From positions 1-64,000 of the forward strand of contig NZ_LOQG01000038.1 of the NCBI RefSeq assembly GCF_001517835.1: a DNA stretch of 64,000 nt, read 5' to 3'. Positions 44,394 through 53,381 of this stretch are shown here, one piece after another. The stretch comes from Caviibacter abscessus (GTDB taxonomy: Bacteria > Fusobacteriota > Fusobacteriia > Fusobacteriales > Leptotrichiaceae). The position numbers were made by a program, and so were the translations under genes. The notes beneath the pieces are model-generated. The model saw only the letters and a program-made list of their open reading frames with translations. It ran no database searches and had not been told where the DNA came from. Position 1 is the stretch's first letter; every line of letters begins with the position of its first letter.

Positions 44394-45166
44394 TATGCTC
44401 CCATCCCTTCGTATGAATTTAATCCTTTTTTTATAATTTTAATCAGTATAAATCTAAAAGTGATAATCCATAAAATACTAGCTAATAGATATATTAAAAT
44501 TTGTTCATAACTTAATTTATTTTCTAATATATTGGCTAAAACATATGAAACTAATGAAAATGGGTTAAATTTTAATATATTGTAAATTTTTCCTGGTAAT
44601 AAATTTAATGGAAAATATACACCTGCTAATATATAAAAAATTCCATTAAATAAACCTTGTAACGGTCCTGTTTGAAAAATGAAAAAACCTAAACATGCTA
44701 TTAACATTGTTAAATAAAAATACATCATAAATGTTGAACTAATATATAATATACTTAGTATTTTGAATTTTATATTTGAAAATATAATAATCAAAAAAGA
44801 TAAAATATATGCAAAAATTTTATTACCTAGGTATTGTGAAAAACTTTCCTCAATGATGCTTAACGGTCTTAATAAGATTGTTGTTAATTTTCCTGTTCTA
44901 ACTAGTTGTCCTATTCTATGTATGCCATTAAAATTATAGACTAGTGCAGAGATATTGGTAATTAATATATATATAATCATTTCATTATAATTATAATTTC
45001 CTATAGTTTTTAATTCACTATCTTTATAAATAGATTTCCACATAAAATAAATGATAAAAAACTGAAATAAATAAATTGAAACTTTTGCAATGAAATTAAA
45101 TCTGTATTGAAAATTTATTAATACTTGATTAAGTGCTATACTATATTGCTTCTTTAAAAATTTCAT
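44393..45166 (-). CDS. ABC-2 type exporter permease (COG4587-like)
   Basis: A 257-residue protein with about six helices, starting MKFLKKQYSIALNQVLINFQYRFNFI and carrying IGQLVRTGKLTTILLRPLS near residue 80 and GVYFPLNLLPGKIYNILKFNPFSLV near 185. These match the DUF990-type permease partner. ATG 45166 is chosen because GGAAG lies upstream; an ATG 12 codons further up is deep in the ATPase gene and has no site. It overlaps the ATPase gene by 26 bases. Confidence 0.8.
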   Translation of the reverse strand: MKFLKKQYSIALNQVLINFQYRFNFIAKVSIYLFQFFIIYFMWKSIYKDSELKTIGNYNYNEMIIYILITNISALVYNFNGIHRIGQLVRTGKLTTILLRPLSIIEESFSQYLGNKIFAYILSFLIIIFSNIKFKILSILYISSTFMMYFYLTMLIACLGFFIFQTGPLQGLFNGIFYILAGVYFPLNLLPGKIYNILKFNPFSLVSYVLANILENKLSYEQILIYLLASILWIITFRFILIKIIKKGLNSYEGMGA

Positions 45167-46058
45167 ATATAATTTCTTCCAATTCTTTTGTTTGTGTTTC
45201 AATTGATTCTATTTCATTTTCATTTATTTCATATTTACAAGATTCTATTTTTTTGTATTCAATGTCTTTAAATGGAAATTTATCTTCTTTTGTTTTTATA
45301 ATAAATTTTGTTTCAGTTTTATATTTATTTTTTAAATCTGTAATATTTGTATCATGGACTATTTTACCGTTTAAAATAACAACAATTCTTTCACATAAAG
45401 CTTCAATATCTTTCATATTATGACTAGTTAAAATTATTGTTGTTTGTTCTTCTTTATTAAGTGTAATTAAAAATTCGTATATTGATTTTTGGCTAACTAT
45501 ATCTACACCAATAGTAGGTTCATCTAAAAATAATATTTTAGGCTTATGTATTAATGAACAAATTAATTCAAATTTTAATCTCTCTCCAAGAGATAATTTT
45601 CTTACAGGTATATATAATTTAGATTCTAAATTTAATAATTTAACTAATTTTTTTAATCTTTTTTCAAATGATAATTCATCAATTTCATAAATGTCTTTTA
45701 ACATTTTTAAAGTATCAATACTTGGCAAATCCCAAATTAATTGACTTTTTTGTCCAAGAACAACTCCAATTTCTTTTAAAAACATATTATTTTTTTCATA
45801 TGGTATGTAATTATCGCAAAAGATTTGACCTGATTTAGGTGATAAAATTCCGGTAATTAGTTTTATAAATGTTGTTTTCCCAGCACCATTTGGTCCTAAT
45901 AATCCTATTATTTCACCTTTATTAATATTAAATTCTTTTATATCTATTGCTTCGTGATATACATATTTTCTTTTAAAAAAGTCTTTTAGATTTTCGAAAA
46001 ATCCACTTCCTTTTTTATATGTTTTATATTCGTATTTTAAATTTTTTACTTTAACCAT
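45141..46058 (-). CDS. ABC-2 type exporter ATPase (COG4586-like)
   Basis: A 305-residue nucleotide-binding subunit. It has the N-terminal loop FFENLKDFFKRKYVYHEAID typical of COG4586, Walker A GPNGAGKTT, the WDLPSIDTLKMLKDIY motif after the Q-loop, signature LSLGER (Gly-Gly changed to Leu-Gly, as usual in this class), Walker B ILFLDEPTIGVD and SHNMKD. The start lies 10 bases after the PTS gene stop with AAAGGA before it, so it is cotranscribed with the PTS gene. Confidence 0.88.
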   Translation of the reverse strand: MVKVKNLKYEYKTYKKGSGFFENLKDFFKRKYVYHEAIDIKEFNINKGEIIGLLGPNGAGKTTFIKLITGILSPKSGQIFCDNYIPYEKNNMFLKEIGVVLGQKSQLIWDLPSIDTLKMLKDIYEIDELSFEKRLKKLVKLLNLESKLYIPVRKLSLGERLKFELICSLIHKPKILFLDEPTIGVDIVSQKSIYEFLITLNKEEQTTIILTSHNMKDIEALCERIVVILNGKIVHDTNITDLKNKYKTETKFIIKTKEDKFPFKDIEYKKIESCKYEINENEIESIETQTKELEEIIYEIFKEAI

Positions 46059-46068
46059 TTTTTTCCTT

Positions 46069-47682
46069 TTATATATCGTATTTATATTTTATTTCATTTT
46101 TGTAATTATCAGCTTGTGTTCCATATATTAATTGTATACCATTTCCTGATCTTATAACACCTTTTGCATTAAGTTCTTTCCATTTGTTGTCATCGCAAAC
46201 TTTACTAGGATCTTTTACTGTTACTCTTAATCTTGTTATACAAGCATCTAAATTTTCAATATTGTCAATTCCACCAAGACCTTTAACTATTTCATCTATA
46301 ATCTTATTATCTTTTTCCTTATTGTAATCAGCTCTTGTATATAGCTTATTTTCTCCACCATCTCTACCAGGAGTTGCAAAGTTAAATTTAAGTATTAAGA
46401 ATTTAAATAAATAATAATAAATTAAAGCATAACCAGGTCCAAGTATTAATATCCAATAATATGATGTTTTTGCAGGTCCTTGAAGTAGTCCAAAGAATGT
46501 AAAGTCAATAACTCCACGAGAAAAAGTGATACCAACTGCAACATTTAAAATATACATTAACATATATGAAAGACCTTCAAGTAATGCATGTATTACGTAA
46601 AGAGCAGGTGCAACAAATAAGAAAGTAAATTCTATAGGTTCAGTTATACCAGTTAAAAATGATGTTAATGCAGCTGAGAGTAAAATCCCTTTAATTGCTG
46701 CTTTGTTTTTATCTTCCACTGTTTTATACATAGCTAAAGCTGCCGCAGGAAGTCCAAACATCATAGGTAAGAATCCACCTGTCATAGTTTTTGTGGCTGC
46801 TGCACTGAAATGTTTTATTGTTGGATCAGCAAGTTGTGCAAAAAATATTTTTTGACCTCCTGCAACCATAACTCCTGCAACTTCTTCATATCCACCAAGT
46901 TGAGTATACCAGAATAAAGGATAAATTGCATGATGAAGACCAAATACATTAAGTAGTCTCATTGATGCACCATAAAAGAAAGTTCCGATTGCACCTGTAG
47001 CTGCAAATAATTCTCCAGCTTTAACAATTAACATGAAAATTGTTGGCCAAATAACTGGAAAAATAGAAGCAATAGGTATGAAAATTAATATAGTCATAAC
47101 AGGAACAAATCTGTTACCGCTAAAGAAAGCTAAATAATCAGGTAATTTTTTATCTGAAAATTTATTAGTTATTAATGCAGAGCTTATACCACAGATAATA
47201 CCACCAAAAACTCCAGTTTGTAACGTAAAAATACCAAGTTCTTTTGTATAAAGTGCAGCAATTCCACGAGCAGAAGCTTCACTTAATCCATTTGCAATTA
47301 GTGCGTCATAACTTACAGAAGCAGGTGTTATTCCTTTAAATGTAAGTATAGTATTTATTATAGTATGGAATAAAATAAAGCCTAAAACCGCAGATAGAGC
47401 AGAAGTTTCTTTATTTTTATTTGCCATACCTATTGCAACTCCAACAGCAAATAGTAATGGTAAGTTTGCAAAAACAAATAGTCCAACATTAAAAAATAAT
47501 TGTAAAATATAGTTTAGTGGTGTTCCTGGTAACAAGAAATTTAACTTATAAGTTTCTATTAATACGGGATTTGTGAAAGAACCTCCAACACCAAGTAATA
47601 TACCTGCCATAGGTAAAACAGCTATAGGTAGCATAAATGCACGACCTATTTTTTGTAAATTAGAAAAAATATGATTTTTCAT
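46069..47682 (-). CDS. PTS glucose/maltose-type EIICB component
   Basis: Sugar permease and phosphotransferase of the glucose-glucoside PTS family. The 537-residue product has the EIIC domain (residues 1-430, with MLPIAVLPMAGILLGVGG, GLHHAIYPLFWYTQLGG, FLTGITEPIEFTFLFVAP) and a C-terminal EIIB domain with the phosphorylated Cys481 in LDACITRLRVTVKD. No EIIA domain is fused, so EIIA must come in trans. The form resembles MalX and PtsG; glucose or maltose is the likely sugar, but this is not settled. It is divergent from a TetR gene and leads into an ABC-2 exporter operon. Confidence 0.88.
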   Translation of the reverse strand: MKNHIFSNLQKIGRAFMLPIAVLPMAGILLGVGGSFTNPVLIETYKLNFLLPGTPLNYILQLFFNVGLFVFANLPLLFAVGVAIGMANKNKETSALSAVLGFILFHTIINTILTFKGITPASVSYDALIANGLSEASARGIAALYTKELGIFTLQTGVFGGIICGISSALITNKFSDKKLPDYLAFFSGNRFVPVMTILIFIPIASIFPVIWPTIFMLIVKAGELFAATGAIGTFFYGASMRLLNVFGLHHAIYPLFWYTQLGGYEEVAGVMVAGGQKIFFAQLADPTIKHFSAAATKTMTGGFLPMMFGLPAAALAMYKTVEDKNKAAIKGILLSAALTSFLTGITEPIEFTFLFVAPALYVIHALLEGLSYMLMYILNVAVGITFSRGVIDFTFFGLLQGPAKTSYYWILILGPGYALIYYYLFKFLILKFNFATPGRDGGENKLYTRADYNKEKDNKIIDEIVKGLGGIDNIENLDACITRLRVTVKDPSKVCDDNKWKELNAKGVIRSGNGIQLIYGTQADNYKNEIKYKYDI

Positions 47683-47716
47683 AAATTTATACTCCTTGTT
47701 AAATAAATATATATAT

Positions 47717-47744
47717 ATTATACAATAGAAATTTTACAATACAA
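47717..47744 (-). promoter_or_regulatory. Promoter candidate of the PTS-exporter operon
   Basis: On the minus strand TTGTAT (47744-47739) and TATAAT (47722-47717) are 16 bases apart, 34 bases before the PTS start codon, whose ribosome site is AAGGAG. Confidence 0.5.
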
Positions 47745-47792
47745 CAATTTTAAGTATAAATTTAATAAACCTTTATTTATTTTTGTTTCTTG

Positions 47793-47801
47793 TGGTATAA
47801 T
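47793..47801 (+). promoter_or_regulatory. Extended -10 promoter of the TetR gene
   Basis: TGGTATAAT fits TGnTATAAT, 34 bases before the ATG. The upstream eleven bases TGTGGTATAAT equal those at uppP. The -35 region is T-rich and weak. Confidence 0.5.
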
Positions 47802-47835
47802 TATAATGAAAATATTTAAAAGTAAAGGAAAGTAT

Positions 47836-48417
47836 ATGAAAAAAAATCTTGAACAAAAAAAGAGGAATGTTTTAGAAAAGAGTGCTAAATTATTCTATTA
47901 TCAAGGGTATGTAAATACGGGGATAAATGAAATACTTAAAGAATGCAAAATACCTAAAGGTTCTTTTTATTATTATTTTAAAAATAAAGATGATTTGTTA
48001 ATGCAAATTATAGACTATCATACAGATAATTTAATACTTTTTTTTGATAAAGTTGTTGATGATTTATCAATGGTTAAACTAAAAACCTTTTTTTCAGGAT
48101 ATTTTAATAGCATAGTAAAAAACAAATGTCATGGTGGAAGTCCACTTGGCAACTTTGCTATAGAACTTGCGGATATAAATGAAGAAGCAAGAGAAAGATT
48201 AAATTTTTCATATGAAAAAATAGAAAAAAGAGTGGCTTTATTTTTAGAAATGATAAAAAATACGAATTCTAAATATACAAATATAAACTCACAAATATAC
48301 TCTAAAATGTTGATTGCACAAATGGAAGGAGTAATGTTTAAAGTAAAACTAACCAGAAATGAAGAAGAAATTGAAAATTTCTTTAGATTTTTTGACGTTT
48401 TAGTTTACGGTGATTAA
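47836..48417 (+). CDS. TetR/AcrR-family transcriptional regulator
   Basis: A 193-residue repressor. The N-terminal helix-turn-helix reads VLEKSAKLFYYQGYVNTGINEILKECKIPKGSFYYYFKNKDDLL, a classical TetR domain. The C-terminal half has KCHGGSPLGNFAIELADINEEARERL, as in the YxaF/LmrA subgroup. ATG 47836 lies 7 bases after AAAGGA; an ATG ten codons upstream overlaps the promoter -10 region. It is divergent from the PTS-exporter operon, which it may control. Confidence 0.88.
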   Translation: MKKNLEQKKRNVLEKSAKLFYYQGYVNTGINEILKECKIPKGSFYYYFKNKDDLLMQIIDYHTDNLILFFDKVVDDLSMVKLKTFFSGYFNSIVKNKCHGGSPLGNFAIELADINEEARERLNFSYEKIEKRVALFLEMIKNTNSKYTNINSQIYSKMLIAQMEGVMFKVKLTRNEEEIENFFRFFDVLVYGD

Positions 48418-48444
48418 AATTAATTGATAATTTTGTATATTAAT

Positions 48445-48482
48445 CTTCCAAAATGAAATTAGAATATTTTGGAAGTTTTTTT
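48445..48482 (+). terminator. Terminator of the TetR gene
   Basis: CTTCCAAAAT (48445-48454) pairs perfectly over ten bases with ATTTTGGAAG (48466-48475), followed by seven T. Confidence 0.9.
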
Positions 48483-48495
48483 ATTTGTATTTAGT

Positions 48496-48519
48496 ATAAA
48501 TTTGAAGTATACTTAAATT
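48496..48519 (+). promoter_or_regulatory. Palindrome upstream of the LacI gene
   Basis: AAGTATACTT (48505-48514) is a perfect ten-base palindrome. The flanks AATTT and AAATT extend the symmetry with one extra G on the left. It lies 32 bases before the LacI start codon and could be the regulator's own operator. LacI operators are usually palindromes with a central CG, so the fit is not perfect. Confidence 0.4.
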
Positions 48520-48545
48520 AAATAGATTAAAAATAAGTGGTGAAT

Positions 48546-49529
48546 ATGAAAAAACTAACGATTAAAGATATTGCAAATTTGGCAGGAGTATCATTTAAGA
48601 CGGTATCTAGGGTTTTAAATAAAGAACAAAATGTAAAAAAAGAAACTAGAGAAAAAATTGAAAAAATATTATTAGAAACTAATTTTAGTATAAATTATAA
48701 CGCAAAAAGACTTTCAATAAGTAGAACAAAACAAATTGGACTTGTAACAAATACGGTTTTGGACTATGAACTTAATAAAAATTATATAATTATGAATTAT
48801 ATTGTAAATTATGCAAGAAAACGAGGTTATACTATTTTAGTTAATAGAAGTTTTAAAGAACTTGTGAAAAATAATTTTGATAAAATTGATTCAGGTTTTT
48901 ATGAAGGTTTGATATTTTTAAATCCTAAAAATAGTGATGAAGTTGAAAAAGCAGTTCAAAGTAATTTACCTGTTGTTATTTCAGGGATTAGTGAAAAATA
49001 TATATATGTAGGAACAGATCAATATGAAAGTGCATATATAGCAACTGAAACATTAATTAGGAAAGGGTGCAAGGATATTTGCATACTTTTAGGAGATAGT
49101 AACACCAAAACTACAAATGAAAAATATAGAGGATATAAACAGGTAATAGATAAATTTAAAATGAAAGAAAATGTGTATTATAATTACTCAAGTAGTGAGG
49201 AAGTTGAGAAATTTATAATATCAAAATATAAAGACAAAAAATTACCTGACGGTCTTGTTATAAATTCTGATTACGCAGCACTTGGAGCTATAAGGGCTAT
49301 TAATAAACTTGGTATTAAATGCCCAGAAAAACTTAAAATAATAAGTTTTGGAAACACTTTTATATGTAATGAAGTATATCCTAGTTTAAGTTCCATGAAA
49401 CAAAAATTTGATATAATAGCAAAAGAATTAGTTGATAAAATAATTTATATGATAGAAAATGAGGGTAAAAAAGCACAAAGTTATAAAATACCCGCAGAAC
49501 TTGTTGAAAGGGATACTATTTTAAAATAG
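48546..49529 (+). CDS. LacI-family transcriptional regulator
   Basis: A 327-residue regulator. Residues 1-50 are the DNA-binding region: LTIKDIANLAGVSFKTVSRVLNKEQNVKKETREKI, with the hinge YNAKRLSISRTKQIGLV. The rest is a periplasmic-binding-protein-like sensor with VVISGISEKYIYVGTDQYESAYIATETLI and INSDYAALGAIRAINKLG. ATG 48546 is preferred to a GTG three codons upstream that overlaps the ribosome site. The ATPase of an ABC-2 exporter starts 15 bases after its stop, so they form one operon. The effector is unknown. Confidence 0.92.
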   Translation: MKKLTIKDIANLAGVSFKTVSRVLNKEQNVKKETREKIEKILLETNFSINYNAKRLSISRTKQIGLVTNTVLDYELNKNYIIMNYIVNYARKRGYTILVNRSFKELVKNNFDKIDSGFYEGLIFLNPKNSDEVEKAVQSNLPVVISGISEKYIYVGTDQYESAYIATETLIRKGCKDICILLGDSNTKTTNEKYRGYKQVIDKFKMKENVYYNYSSSEEVEKFIISKYKDKKLPDGLVINSDYAALGAIRAINKLGIKCPEKLKIISFGNTFICNEVYPSLSSMKQKFDIIAKELVDKIIYMIENEGKKAQSYKIPAELVERDTILK

Positions 49530-49544
49530 ATAAGGAAGAAGAGT

Positions 49545-50420
49545 ATGAATAAGATTTGTATTGAAAATTTGGATTATCAATATAAAAAATTTCAAAAAAA
49601 GGCTGTTGATAACATTTGTTTAGAGATAAAGCAAGGAGTGTATGGGTTAGTAGGAGCTAACGGAGCAGGGAAAACTACTTTATTAAAAATAATAGCTACG
49701 CTTTTGCCATTTAATAACGGAAAGATAGTTATAGGCGATTTAGATATGAAAGTTGATTTGAGTAAAATTAGATCGCAAATAGGTTATGTTCCTCAAAAAT
49801 TTGAATTTTTTGAAATGCTTACAGTTTATGAATTTTTGTATTATATAGGTTTAAATAAAAAAATATCTTCAGAAGATATTAACCAGTCAATAGAATATTG
49901 GCTTGAAAAATTTAATCTTATAAATAAGAAAAATGAAAAAATAAAAACATTATCTGGTGGAATGAAACAAAGAATTGCAATTATTCAGGCAATATTAGGA
50001 GATCCTAAAATTTTAATTTTTGATGAACCAACGGTTGGATTAGATCCAATGGAACGACTTAGATTTAAAAATATTATCAATGAAATAAAAAAGGATAGAA
50101 TAATTATTATTTCAACACATATTATATCAGATGTTTCAGCTCTTTGCGATATGATTGGAGTTATGAGTAGTGGAAAAATTTTATATTCAGGGACAGTTGA
50201 TAACCTTATTGATGAGGCAAAAGGAAAGATTTCTACTATAACAATTAAAGAAAATGATAACATTGCGGAAGAGATTATGAATCAAGTTATATCTATCAAA
50301 CGTTTTAAGGATAATATATACATAAAAATAATTGATACAAAAGGAATTGGAAGTAGTTGTGTACCTGACTTGGAAGATGCATATTTTCTGAAAATAAAAG
50401 AAAAGGAGTTAAACATATGA
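49545..50420 (+). CDS. ABC-2 type exporter ATPase in the LacI operon
   Basis: A 291-residue ATPase. Walker A GANGAGKTT, the Q-loop YVPQKFEFFEMLTVYEFLYYIG, signature LSGGMKQR, Walker B ILIFDEPTVGLDP and the switch histidine STHIISDV are all present. A C-terminal arm of about 80 residues follows, as in CcmA-type exporters of bacitracin-resistance style. GGAAGAAGAG precedes the ATG. The large permease gene begins 4 bases before its stop (ATGA overlap). Confidence 0.9.
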   Translation: MNKICIENLDYQYKKFQKKAVDNICLEIKQGVYGLVGANGAGKTTLLKIIATLLPFNNGKIVIGDLDMKVDLSKIRSQIGYVPQKFEFFEMLTVYEFLYYIGLNKKISSEDINQSIEYWLEKFNLINKKNEKIKTLSGGMKQRIAIIQAILGDPKILIFDEPTVGLDPMERLRFKNIINEIKKDRIIIISTHIISDVSALCDMIGVMSSGKILYSGTVDNLIDEAKGKISTITIKENDNIAEEIMNQVISIKRFKDNIYIKIIDTKGIGSSCVPDLEDAYFLKIKEKELNI

Positions 50421-51838
50421 CTTTAGAAGTCAAATACATTGTTAAAATTCAAATTCAAGAAATTTTTAAGATGAAGAAAATTTATTTAGCGATGTATGCG
50501 TTTATTATCTTTTTTTCTAGTATCCTCTATATACAGGATTTTAGTATGAAAATAACTGCAAATTTGGTAGTTTTTATTTGGATAAGTTTAATGAGTTTAA
50601 TTGGTTTAAAGGCATTTGTAGAAAATGAAAGAGAAAGCTTGTTTATTATTAATAAAACATCACTTTTTTCTAAATATGTCAAATTAATTTTAGCTCAAAT
50701 TATTTTAAATTTACCTTTACTTCTATGTATAGGTTTTCAGTTATTTTTTTTGAGACAAGATATTTTAAAAACTTTAGAATTGACAATTATTTTTTATATG
50801 TTTGCTATAATGTTTGGATTTTTATTAGGGAATACAGTTTCAAAAACAAGTGGGATAATTATTTTAGTACTTGTTTTTTTATATAATTTTTTCTTGGTCA
50901 ATCCATATAAAATGACAGAGTATACTTATTTACTTGGTGTTAATGAATTTTTATTTAATTTAGATAACTTAAATAAGATTAATATATTAAAAATGTTATT
51001 TATTATTTTATTGGGTATTTTTACGGTGTTTATCAACAGAAAATATTTATTTTCAAAAAATGGTAAACTCATTTCTTTTACTTTTCTGATAATGGGATTT
51101 ATAATTTTAGAGTGTGTTCAATATAGATTTTATATATTTGGGGAAAATACAGAACTAAAAACCACGTATATAAAAGATAGGAAAATTATTTATACTAATG
51201 TGGATATTTTAGAATATTCTAAGGGTGTGGAAATTTTACAAAAAGTACAAAACTCTTATATGAATCTTGGTGGAAGTACAGTTAAATGCTATATGATAAA
51301 AAAAGAATTTTTATCTTCTTTAGAATGGAAATTTATAAAACAATCCGTAAGTTATGAATTAGAAAAAGAGTGTTTAAAGATTAATATATATAGTTTAGCA
51401 AATTTAAATTTTTATGATCCAGCTATAGTGTATTCAATGGCAGGTGATATTGCAGGAGTATGGAAACAATCTATACCTAATTATGTTGGTGGAAATAGGT
51501 ATTTTCGTCATATTATAGATGGAAGTGAAGCAGTATTTATATCAAAAACTATAAAAACAACTTTTGGTGAAAATAGCAGGATTTCAAAATATGCACAGAA
51601 TGAATTAGATGATACATATAAATCACCAATAACAAAAAATAATTATGTAAAAAGAATAGGTATTTTAGTAGCTGATAAATATGAAGACCAATTAGCATAT
51701 TTAATTAAAATACTTAATGAAAATAAATTAGATAACAATGAAGAATTTATAAAAATATTAAAAGATAAGTTTTTTGATATTTATCAAGATCCATATATTT
51801 ATGATTTTTTGAAAAGAAATATAAAGGGAGTGCAATAA
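50417..51838 (+). CDS. Large ABC exporter permease with soluble C-terminal domain
   Basis: A 473-residue protein. Residues 1-245 hold about seven hydrophobic segments. Residues 250-470 are soluble and of unknown fold. The soluble part contains YSMAGDIAGVWKQSIPNYVGGNR and then IIDGSEAVFISKTI. That spacing recalls the HExxH-W and later EG-A positions of M1-like peptidase domains found fused to ABC-2 permeases, but no HExxH motif is present, so an active protease is not supported. It overlaps the ATPase gene and is followed 1 base later by a second permease. Confidence 0.7.
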   Translation: MTLEVKYIVKIQIQEIFKMKKIYLAMYAFIIFFSSILYIQDFSMKITANLVVFIWISLMSLIGLKAFVENERESLFIINKTSLFSKYVKLILAQIILNLPLLLCIGFQLFFLRQDILKTLELTIIFYMFAIMFGFLLGNTVSKTSGIIILVLVFLYNFFLVNPYKMTEYTYLLGVNEFLFNLDNLNKINILKMLFIILLGIFTVFINRKYLFSKNGKLISFTFLIMGFIILECVQYRFYIFGENTELKTTYIKDRKIIYTNVDILEYSKGVEILQKVQNSYMNLGGSTVKCYMIKKEFLSSLEWKFIKQSVSYELEKECLKINIYSLANLNFYDPAIVYSMAGDIAGVWKQSIPNYVGGNRYFRHIIDGSEAVFISKTIKTTFGENSRISKYAQNELDDTYKSPITKNNYVKRIGILVADKYEDQLAYLIKILNENKLDNNEEFIKILKDKFFDIYQDPYIYDFLKRNIKGVQ

Positions 51839-51839
51839 A

Positions 51840-52508
51840 ATGAGTTATATGAATCTGCTAATAAGAAATAGAAAATTTATATTTCTTATTTTTATCTCTT
51901 ATTTTTTGTTGATTTTTATGGATATGAAAACTGTTGGCGTGATACATACACATGAAAATATGCTTTTTCGCTTATTAAATCATCAGGTTTTTTTAGTATT
52001 TTTGATTCCTTTTCAAATACTTAGTGTATTAAACCAAAAGTTTATAAGCATACAAAAAAATTATCTTGTATTATATACAAACGATGAAGTTTCAAATATA
52101 AAAAAGACATTTTACTGCATTATTGCAATTGAAATACTTTTTTACATTTTAGGACAAGTTTTTTTTCAATTTGTTAATTACATATTTTTAGGACAGGTAT
52201 ATATGCAATATCTTAATTTTAATTTTTTAACTATTATTGAGATAGTAACTGTGAATTATATTATTATATTTTTTCTACTGATTTTCAAAAAAGATTTGTT
52301 TTCATATATTACATATTACATTTTGATATTACTATTGTTAATTTATAATAATACATATATAACAATACCTGTAACTGTAAAATTTATTAAATTATTGAAT
52401 GATGCTCCTTTAAAACTTCTTTTATCAAGAATAGTTTGGGTAATTGTTTCATTTGTTGGTTTTTGTATATCACTTTATAAATACAGTATTTCTTTTTATG
52501 ATAATTAA
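51840..52508 (+). CDS. Second membrane subunit of the LacI-linked exporter
   Basis: A 222-residue membrane protein with about six hydrophobic segments and few charges. It contains GVIHTHENMLFRLLNHQVFLVFLIPFQIL near residue 35, followed by helices to the end. I do not recognise the family. It begins 1 base after the larger permease stop and has GGGAG before its ATG, so the three genes probably make one transporter. A terminator follows. Confidence 0.7.
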   Translation: MSYMNLLIRNRKFIFLIFISYFLLIFMDMKTVGVIHTHENMLFRLLNHQVFLVFLIPFQILSVLNQKFISIQKNYLVLYTNDEVSNIKKTFYCIIAIEILFYILGQVFFQFVNYIFLGQVYMQYLNFNFLTIIEIVTVNYIIIFFLLIFKKDLFSYITYYILILLLLIYNNTYITIPVTVKFIKLLNDAPLKLLLSRIVWVIVSFVGFCISLYKYSISFYDN

Positions 52509-52526
52509 AGTATTTTAGTTATAGAG

Positions 52527-52566
52527 AAAAAAATCGTTATAAGCTTAAGCAAATAACGATTTTTTT
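52527..52566. terminator. Bidirectional terminator between two exporter operons
   Basis: AAAAAAATCGTTAT (52527-52540) is perfectly complementary to ATAACGATTTTTTT (52553-52566) around a 12-base loop. A and T runs on the two sides let it serve both convergent operons. Confidence 0.9.
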
Positions 52567-52583
52567 ATTAATTATAGTATATT

Positions 52584-53381
52584 TTACATTTCACTTCTAC
52601 TAAACTTAACTTGCTTTATTAATAATAGATTAATCAAAAATACTATTAATGTCATAAGTACTACGATTATAAAATCCTTTGAAAAATTAGTAAATAACAT
52701 TGCTTCTCTTAAACCGTTTAGCTGATATGTTAATGGATTTAAATGTGCTACAATCTTAATATATTTATCAACATCACTTAAAATGTAATAAGCAGGAGCA
52801 CTAAAATATACAGGTAATAGTAATAAGTGCGTTATTAAATCTCTTGTCTTATAACTTTGAACCTTTAGTGCTATAAGTATTCCAACATTTACCCAAAATA
52901 AAGTTATTATTATAGACATTATGTATCCGATTAATAGATTAATAAATCCTATATTAGTAGTTAATTTAGTTATAATTAAAAGTATTGGAATTTGTACATT
53001 TATTCCAACAATTGCGTAAAATGATTTACTTAAACTATATGACAATATTCCTATTCCATTTGCTAATTTAAGATGAAGCAGTCCCCATTTATTATCTATA
53101 ACAGTTCTATATATTATGTTTGTTATTTCTCCTACACAAATTATACCTATAAGACCTGTTAGAGAGTAAAGTTCATAATTTAAGTCTCTTCCTTTATAAT
53201 TAAAAACTCCAATAGTCTTTGCTAAGCCTTTAACAAAGAAAATATAATATACTATTGGGAATAGAATATTGGTGTATAAAATGGAACTATTTTGTATTAA
53301 AGCTTTATATTCAAACCACAAACCATTTTTTAGTCCTGTAAGAAATGATTGTTTATTCTTTATATTTGAAAAATTATTCAT
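52584..53381 (-). CDS. ABC-2 type exporter permease
   Basis: A 265-residue protein with six expected helices. The pattern includes NGLWFEYKALIQNSSILYTNILFPIVYYIFFVKGL at the N-terminus, VIDNKWGLLHLKLANGIGILSYSLSKSF in the cytoplasmic loop, and AHLNPLTYQLNGLREAML near residue 220, a usual ABC-2 permease motif (NPLxYxxxxLR). It overlaps the ATPase gene by 8 bases. The substrate is unknown; drugs, peptides or lipids are possible. Confidence 0.85.
   Translation of the reverse strand: MNNFSNIKNKQSFLTGLKNGLWFEYKALIQNSSILYTNILFPIVYYIFFVKGLAKTIGVFNYKGRDLNYELYSLTGLIGIICVGEITNIIYRTVIDNKWGLLHLKLANGIGILSYSLSKSFYAIVGINVQIPILLIITKLTTNIGFINLLIGYIMSIIITLFWVNVGILIALKVQSYKTRDLITHLLLLPVYFSAPAYYILSDVDKYIKIVAHLNPLTYQLNGLREAMLFTNFSKDFIIVVLMTLIVFLINLLLIKQVKFSRSEM

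Noticed and set aside
47745-47765. AAGTATAAATTT string shared with the region before the LacI gene as a common operator
   Set aside because: It is AT-rich and not symmetric; two similar strings in a genome of this composition can arise by chance.
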